From: Trichomonas tenax
Lineage: Eukaryota; Parabasalia; Trichomonadida; Trichomonadidae
Assembly (NCBI GenBank): GCA_023091735.1
Contig: JALKBU010001488.1
Span: 1 to 10,419 of the forward strand
Length of the DNA stretch: 10,419 nucleotides
Direction: 5' to 3'
The notes beneath the pieces were generated by a model. The model was not told the origin of the DNA. It worked only from the letters and a program-made list of their open reading frames with translations, and searched no databases. The translations under genes and the position numbers were made by a program. Below, one piece after another: positions 6,199 to 10,419 of this stretch (position 1 is its first letter; every line of letters begins with the position of its first letter).

Positions 6199-6414
6199 AA
6201 AGTATCAGCAAAAAAGATTCAAGGTACCTTTCATAATTTAATGTGTTAGTATTGTATTCTTTAATTGAGTGTTTGTTGCTATGCATTTTAATATAACTCT
6301 TCAATGTCAATATGTTTATGATATTAAATTTATATGAAATTATTACTATTTAATTGAAATTGATTATATGTTTATTTGACATATTTTTAATTCAAAATAT
6401 TTATTCAAGTTTGA

Positions 6415-6720
6415 GGTATAAATGCTATCAAAATCCTCGGGCTCAGAAATGATGTTTATGAAATGATCCCATTCGAATTGATTGCTCAAAACATTCCTAA
6501 TTTCAATCCAAATTGTACTGGGCCAATACTAGAAATGTTTTGCAATTTATTGGTATTGAGACCAAAAGAGATAATCGCCGCAAACTTGATAGAATATGCA
6601 TTAGAACAATATCAAAATCCAACAACAAGTTTTAGAGCTGCTTTCTTACTTTGTTCTTCGATTGTATCTAAATGTTTGAAAAGAAACATTTGTTCTCTAT
6701 TTCGTCCCCTAAAAAATTAA
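6415..6720 (+). pseudogene. fragment of an alpha-helical (ARM/HEAT-like?) protein
   Basis: The frame is open from just after a TGA at 6412-6414 to TAA at 6718-6720. The first ATG in frame is at 6463, giving 85 residues. The 16 codons before that ATG (AIKILGLRNDVYE within them) also look coding, so the real protein began further upstream and the 5' part is gone. The visible part is amphipathic helices rich in Leu, Ile and Ala (EMFCNLLVLRPKEIIAANLI, FRAAFLLCSSIV), resembling helical-repeat proteins such as ARM or HEAT. The end (RPLKN) is abrupt, as in a truncated gene. A small functional 85-aa protein from 6463 is the alternative. No initiator motif is obvious. Confidence 0.45.
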
Positions 6721-6805
6721 GTTTTCATCAAAAATCAAAATATATTAAATATTATAAAGAAAATGACAATTTATTAAACAAATCTATATGAACAATAGTA
6801 TTGGC

Positions 6806-7195
6806 TTATAATTCGGCTGTTTGTTCTATTATTGATGACATTTCGTTAACAACGTTTGTTATTGCAGTTCTGAACTTGAAGCTGCTAAGCTCTTCGAGGA
6901 CTGCGTATCTTTTGTTAAAATGCAGAGTTAATTCTTCTGAAATATCGATTAATAGCTGATTTTCTGTTGATTTTGCTGCATTAAAAACAGACAAAACTTC
7001 TGATTTCCATTCTGGTAGGTTTGAGTACTTTTTCTTTGATAATTTGTCGCGAATTCCTTGAAGAGTGTTCAAAGAGCCGTTTCTTGGGTCAGAAATGAAT
7101 GAAGACAAAGGCCTCGCGATTAATTCGTCAATTACATCCAATGCCATCTGTATCAATGCCGGAGTCCATCCAAGTTCTTCGATCTTCGAACTCAT
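6806..7195 (-). CDS. small divergent bromodomain-like protein (129 aa)
   Basis: The layout matches a bromodomain: helix Z (LIQMALDVIDELIARPLSSF), a short loop where the PMDL motif normally lies (SDPRNGSLNTLQGIRDKL), then KKYSNLPEWKSEVLSVFNAAK as helices A and B. The last helix is LLIDISEELTLHFNKRY. The spacing YxNLxEWxxxVxxVFNA closely follows the family's Y-x(3)-EF-x(2)-D-V-x(2)-IF-x-NA pattern. The PM-D-L signature is lost, and the acetyl-lysine-binding Asn is uncertain because the usual YN reads TEN. A whole protein of one domain of about 110 residues is shorter than typical BET or GCN5 proteins. If real, it may bind modified histone tails weakly or serve only as a structural module. The start ATG at 7195 lies 98 bases from the divergent Rab start. 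A different helical bundle family is possible. Confidence 0.55.
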   Translation of the reverse strand: MSSKIEELGWTPALIQMALDVIDELIARPLSSFISDPRNGSLNTLQGIRDKLSKKKYSNLPEWKSEVLSVFNAAKSTENQLLIDISEELTLHFNKRYAVLEELSSFKFRTAITNVVNEMSSIIEQTAEL

Positions 7196-7227
7196 ATTTT
7201 TAATGGCACTTTTTAAATTTCAAATCT

Positions 7228-7262
7228 ATTTACATGTCAAAAAGAGCATTTACATGTCAAAA
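7228..7262. promoter_or_regulatory. duplicated 15-mer in a divergent promoter
   Basis: ATTTACATGTCAAAA occurs at 7228-7242 and again at 7248-7262, exactly 20 bp apart, in the 98-bp gap between the bromodomain-like gene and the Rab gene. ACATGT inside it is palindromic. A factor binding on one face with two-turn spacing could serve both genes. A simple replication-slippage duplication is the null explanation. Confidence 0.5.
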
Positions 7263-7270
7263 TCTAGTTG

Positions 7271-7277
7271 TCACTTT
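7271..7277 (+). promoter_or_regulatory. trichomonad initiator (Inr) for the Rab gene
   Basis: TCACTTT matches the trichomonad initiator TCAYTWY exactly, with its A (7273) 21 bases before the ATG at 7294. This is the usual distance for the short 5' leaders of these protists. Confidence 0.65.
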
Positions 7278-7293
7278 TGGTAAAATATTTTGA

Positions 7294-7881
7294 ATGCTTC
7301 CAATTGATTACGGAACACAGTGGAAAGTAGTTCTCATTGGAGCTGCAAATACTGGCAAAACTTCGATTCTCAGGCGCCTCATTTACGGTGTCTTTCCTGA
7401 AGAAGTCACTGCGACACTCGGCGCAGCATTATCGACTTACGACATTAAAGTGAAGAACTCAGTGATACATATGAACGTATGGGATACCGCTGGACAAGAG
7501 AGTTACAGATCTCTCGCTAAACTCTATTATCGAGATGCGAAGGCAGCTGTTGTCGTCTTTGACGTCTGCTCGCTCGAATCTTTCAAGGAGGTCGAGTTCT
7601 GGATCGGTGAACTTGACGTTGCTGAGACATTCGGACATTACGTCGTTATTGTTGGAAACAAAATCGACAGAGATGACGAAAGAGTCGTAACTCAGGAGGC
7701 AGGTGAATCCCTGGCCCAGAAGTCTAATGCTATATATATGGAAGCAAGCGCAAAAACGGGAGAAGGAATCCAGCGAATATTTGAAAACATCGCTGAGCAC
7801 TTCTATCAGGTAACAAACTCAGGAGGAAAAGCCGATACTCAAAAACTGACACCCAAGAAGGAGCAAAGTTCGTGCTGTTGA
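7294..7881 (+). CDS. Rab-family small GTPase, Rab5/Rab21-like
   Basis: A complete 195-aa small GTPase controlling vesicle identity and fusion on endosomal or related membranes. The P-loop is GAANTGKTS (16-24), switch I TLGAA (Thr41), and G3 WDTAGQE (63-69) retains the catalytic Gln68. G4 is GNKID (120-124) and G5 EASAK (149-153). The C-terminus ends in Cys-Cys, the double-geranylgeranylation site of Rabs. RSLAKLYYRDA after switch II and the GAA in switch I fit the Rab5/21/22 branch best, though trichomonads have hundreds of Rabs and orthology is unsafe from one sequence. Length and all motifs are normal, so it should bind and hydrolyse GTP. It is divergent from the bromodomain-like gene and convergent with the Ser-rich gene. 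Many codons end in C, as in the PDI-like gene. Confidence 0.95.
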   Translation: MLPIDYGTQWKVVLIGAANTGKTSILRRLIYGVFPEEVTATLGAALSTYDIKVKNSVIHMNVWDTAGQESYRSLAKLYYRDAKAAVVVFDVCSLESFKEVEFWIGELDVAETFGHYVVIVGNKIDRDDERVVTQEAGESLAQKSNAIYMEASAKTGEGIQRIFENIAEHFYQVTNSGGKADTQKLTPKKEQSSCC

Positions 7882-8228
7882 ATAATGTCCAAACAAAATA
7901 TTCGCACTGTTTGAATAATTGGCGATTAATGTATATTGTTGGCGATATAATATCAAGAAATGGTCCGAAAATCCACTATTTCTTCAGTATTATGATTTTG
8001 TATGTTTTTTATCGATAAAGGTCGAATAGTTTTAAGCATAACATTACCATACTCTGCTTAGTCATTACAATCAATGAAAAAAAGTTGGATGGAAGATAAT
8101 AAAATAAGAAAATTCAATACACTAATGTTAGAATGATATGTGATATGTTTGAAGGGCAAACAGATGAACTGGATTTAATCATAATTCAGTACAATTTTTA
8201 TTAAATCATTGGGTGAATAGTTATAAAA
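7882..8228. other. convergent intergenic spacer
   Basis: 347 AT-rich bases lie between the stops of the Rab gene and the Ser-rich gene. I see no ORF, repeat or RNA signature in it. It presumably holds the two 3' ends; several TAAA tetramers occur but none is distinctive. Confidence 0.5.
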
Positions 8229-9425
8229 TTACACTTCTTCAGATGATAACGCTTGTTCATCTTCAGAGAGTCCCTTTGGAATCTCAAGGACGACAGGATC
8301 GTCATAGGCAACAGAAGATTCCTGATTAGATTGCAAAATGAATTCTGAGCTCTCTTCTTCAAGTGGAATCTCGAGACGGTGCTTTTCCTTGCTATTGTCG
8401 TTAGCCAGTGCACTGCTTGAGTCCTCCTCGATGTCTGACCAGTATCCACGCTTCAAGTTTTCAGTCTTCGGTGAAACATTTAACATAGGAGTTGGAATTT
8501 CATCTGTTGCTTCAGAACTTCCACTTTGGTTCTCTCTGAGGTGTCTCTTAAGTATTTCCATATCAGAATCAGAGTTTTCTGAGAAGCTAATCTGAATCAC
8601 ATCATTCTTTACTGATCCTGATGATTTTCCAGATGTGTTGAGTCCACCCTTGGAATCCTTGGACTTAGCAAGACGATGGATGCGCTCATTGAACTCGTCT
8701 GAGTCCTTTGCATCGATATTTGAATTATAAGGTGGAAGATGATTTTCTTGAATGATTAAGTTGTCGGAGCTGAATTCTCCAGCGAAAGCTTGTGAACTGC
8801 CAGCTTCGCTCTTACTGCGTTTCGATCCTGATGATTTTTCGTTCTTTGCAGAAGGAGATGATGAATTTGAATTGGCAAGGCGCTGAATTCTCTGATCAAA
8901 TTCATCCATGTTCTGATCATCATTATCTGGATCATATGGAGGAAGGCGGTCTTCTTGCTCAATAATATTTTCATAGCTCAATTCGCTGCCAACAGCTTGG
9001 TAACTTGCAATGCCGTCTTTGCTGCTCGAATTTGATGCAAATGAGTAATTACTGCTTGCATCTGGAGAATATGATTTAACGACACTTGGATTTCGCTCTG
9101 GACCGTTGTATTTCAAAGGACTCGACCTTTTAGACTCTTCTTTTGCAAGTTTTTGTGGTGCTGTCTTTCCAGTTTTTTCCTTGAGTTGCGAAGAACGTTT
9201 TTCTTGTGAGATTCGGAGATTTTTGTCTTCTTCGTCGATGCTCTTCTTGGAGTTGCGCATGCTTGATGACGATTTGCTTTTCGGCTGGCTGACATAAGAA
9301 ATTGAAGATAATTGGACGCTTTCTTCGGAAACTGTAGTTCCGTCCAACGGAAGACCTTCTTGGTATAGATGGACCAATAGCTTAAGGCTCGAAAGGGCCT
9401 CTTCTGCACGCGCTAAATGCTCCAT
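8229..9425 (-). CDS. Ser-rich, largely disordered protein with two LPPY repeats (398 aa)
   Basis: I do not recognise the protein. Residues 1-25 are an amphipathic helix (ARAEEALSSLKLLVHLYQEG); almost all the rest is low-complexity Ser, Lys, Glu and Asp and predicted disordered. Two internal repeats of about 45 residues lie at about 141-186 and 210-255: a Gln-Ala start, Asn-hydrophobic pair, LPPY, an acidic linker, then DEFxxRIxRLAxS. LPPY fits the LPxY class of WW-domain ligand. A third, weaker copy may exist near 285-300 (MEILKRHLREN). No signal peptide or membrane segment is seen, so it is probably cytosolic or nuclear, and the many Ser sites suggest phosphorylation. The start ATG at 9425 has a perfect initiator 14 bases upstream. 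The gene runs opposite to the glycine-rich gene. A scaffold or adaptor role is inference. Confidence 0.82.
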   Translation of the reverse strand: MEHLARAEEALSSLKLLVHLYQEGLPLDGTTVSEESVQLSSISYVSQPKSKSSSSMRNSKKSIDEEDKNLRISQEKRSSQLKEKTGKTAPQKLAKEESKRSSPLKYNGPERNPSVVKSYSPDASSNYSFASNSSSKDGIASYQAVGSELSYENIIEQEDRLPPYDPDNDDQNMDEFDQRIQRLANSNSSSPSAKNEKSSGSKRSKSEAGSSQAFAGEFSSDNLIIQENHLPPYNSNIDAKDSDEFNERIHRLAKSKDSKGGLNTSGKSSGSVKNDVIQISFSENSDSDMEILKRHLRENQSGSSEATDEIPTPMLNVSPKTENLKRGYWSDIEEDSSSALANDNSKEKHRLEIPLEEESSEFILQSNQESSVAYDDPVVLEIPKGLSEDEQALSSEEV

Positions 9426-9434
9426 CTGCTTTAT

Positions 9435-9441
9435 AAAATGA
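9435..9441 (-). promoter_or_regulatory. trichomonad initiator (Inr) for the Ser-rich gene
   Basis: On the minus strand TCATTTT matches TCAYTWY, with its A (9439) 14 bases before the ATG at 9425. This supports that start and a leader of about 14 bases. Confidence 0.65.
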
Positions 9442-9516
9442 TTTTTGACGTAGGTCGTTTATTAATAACTTTACGTGGCAAAAAAATTCTAAAGAAAAAA
9501 ATATTGGAAAGGCTGA

Positions 9517-10419
9517 GATCCATATTCTTGGTCGGTGAACAATTGGCAGCTTGGTGACCCCTCCAAAGGAGTTCTAAGGATATTATTTAGTGATAGAACC
9601 ACGGCTTCATTCTCTTATCCATGCTCAAGTTCAAGTGACTGTACCTACATCTATAGCACACTGCCACCTGGACTGTACAAGTTCGAAGTTTGGGGTGCTC
9701 GGGGAGGAAGAGGAAGATTGAATGGAGCTCTCTCTAATTTCAGCTGTGGTGGTTATTCAATGGGGTATAAGAAGCTTGGTACTGAGTCCGTTGTATACGT
9801 TTTCATTGGTGGAAGTGGGGAAGATGCTCCTGTACACTCCACTAGAGAATTGAAAGGCGGTTACAATGGCGGCGGTGATGTTCCACAGGACATTTACAAG
9901 GAAGGTGATGATCAAGGTGGTTCCGGTGGCGGAGGCACTGATATCCGCATCGGAAATACTGAAATCGATTCTCGTGTCATTGTTGCCGGTGGCGCAGGTG
10001 GAGCAGGCGCAGCCACCCTTAGATATGGACACAGCGTCACACGGGTTGGTTATGGCGGCGGTGAAACCGCTGGTCCACCACGATTTAATATTTTCGATTA
10101 TCCCTCTGCTGATCAATATTCAGGATACCAAAAACTGAATGGCGAAAAAGGAGCAATAGATGATAAATCAAGCCCCGGTGGGGGTGGTGGAGGTGGATAT
10201 TACGGTGGAACTTCTCCATATGTGAATGCTCACGCTGGAGGAGGCTCCGGATATATAGGTGGTGTCACTTCCTTCCACAACCTTCAACCAATCTCTATTC
10301 CTGGAAATTTGAGTTTTGATCTTCTTGATGGAAGATCATCAATAGGAAATCCAGGTCACGGTGCTGCAAGAATCACATCCTTGCGTTATTTCATTACAAA
10401 CACTTCAGTTATACCAAAT
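9517..10419 (+). CDS. glycine-rich ALK/LTK-type domain protein, 3' partial, no start codon in frame
   Basis: The frame is open from after a TGA (9514-9516) to the window end, 301 codons. The N-terminal part (FSYPCSSSSDCTYIYSTLPPG, then LYKFEVWGARGG) is the beta entry strand of the glycine-rich fold found in ALK/LTK receptors and in a large trichomonad family of presumed surface proteins. Later come GGYNGGG, VIVAGGAGGAGAA, a GGGGGGGYYGG run and AGGGSGYIGG, which are the polyglycine helices of that fold. A membrane segment, if any, lies beyond the window. The first in-frame ATG is at 9760, well inside the domain, and no signal peptide is seen. Another frame has an ATG at 9438 running 39 codons to a TGA overlapping this frame, so a frameshift may separate start and body. 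This could be a pseudogene, a sequencing error or a missed upstream exon. Confidence 0.78.

Noticed and set aside
8338..9297. Plus-strand and other-frame ORFs opposite the Ser-rich gene
   Set aside because: They are antisense shadows of Ser-rich codons, with no family resemblance and no initiator.
9757..10138. ORFs antisense or out of frame to the glycine-rich gene
   Set aside because: They mirror Gly/Ala-rich codons of the real frame, which carries clear domain motifs.

Overview
The window looks like nuclear DNA of a parabasalid protist of the Trichomonas/Tritrichomonas kind. Genes are intronless as far as can be seen, closely packed and on both strands, with AT-rich spacers. Three starts have a perfect trichomonad initiator (TCAYTWY) 14 to 35 bases upstream. 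Several genes end in, or just before, a TAAA/AATAAA tetramer or hexamer. The Rab-type GTPase, the PDI-like proteins, the short bromodomain-like protein and the ALK-type glycine-rich protein all belong to families that are expanded in trichomonads. The organism assignment is inference; no rRNA or marker gene is present.

Left third (1 to about 2700): accessory DNA that looks like part of a large virus-like mobile element, possibly a Maverick/Polinton, which are abundant in trichomonads. Two plus-strand reading frames overlap by 23 bases (3-164, partial, and 142-474). Two minus-strand genes follow (1161-1838, a short collagen-like fibre protein; 2123-2497, unknown), so the two strands converge on 475-1160. 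That gap is filled with tandem repeats seeded from the 3' end of the 142-474 gene. Three stem-loops, at 683-731, 1108-1156 and 2131-2171, each sit directly beside the minus-strand motif AGTTAGTAATAA. Two are near-identical with compensatory changes, and two are accompanied by a conserved block of about 107 bases. No polymerase, integrase or capsid domain lies in the window, so the Maverick label is not proven.

Middle (2830 to 4838): a convergent pair of secretory thioredoxin-fold genes. One is a PDI-like protein with a single CHHC active site; the other is a small thioredoxin-like protein without the CxxC pair. After it comes about 1.5 kb of AT-rich DNA holding a 13-bp stem-loop, a GC-richer patch and small gene fragments (6106-6198, 6415-6720).

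Right third (6806 to 10419): a divergent pair, a small degenerate bromodomain-like protein and a Rab GTPase, shares a 98-bp promoter with a duplicated 15-mer. Next comes a minus-strand Ser-rich disordered protein with two internal LPPY repeats. Divergent from it is a glycine-rich ALK/LTK-type protein that runs off the window and has no start codon in frame. The host genes use many C-ending codons, while the left-hand small ORFs are strongly A/T-ending.
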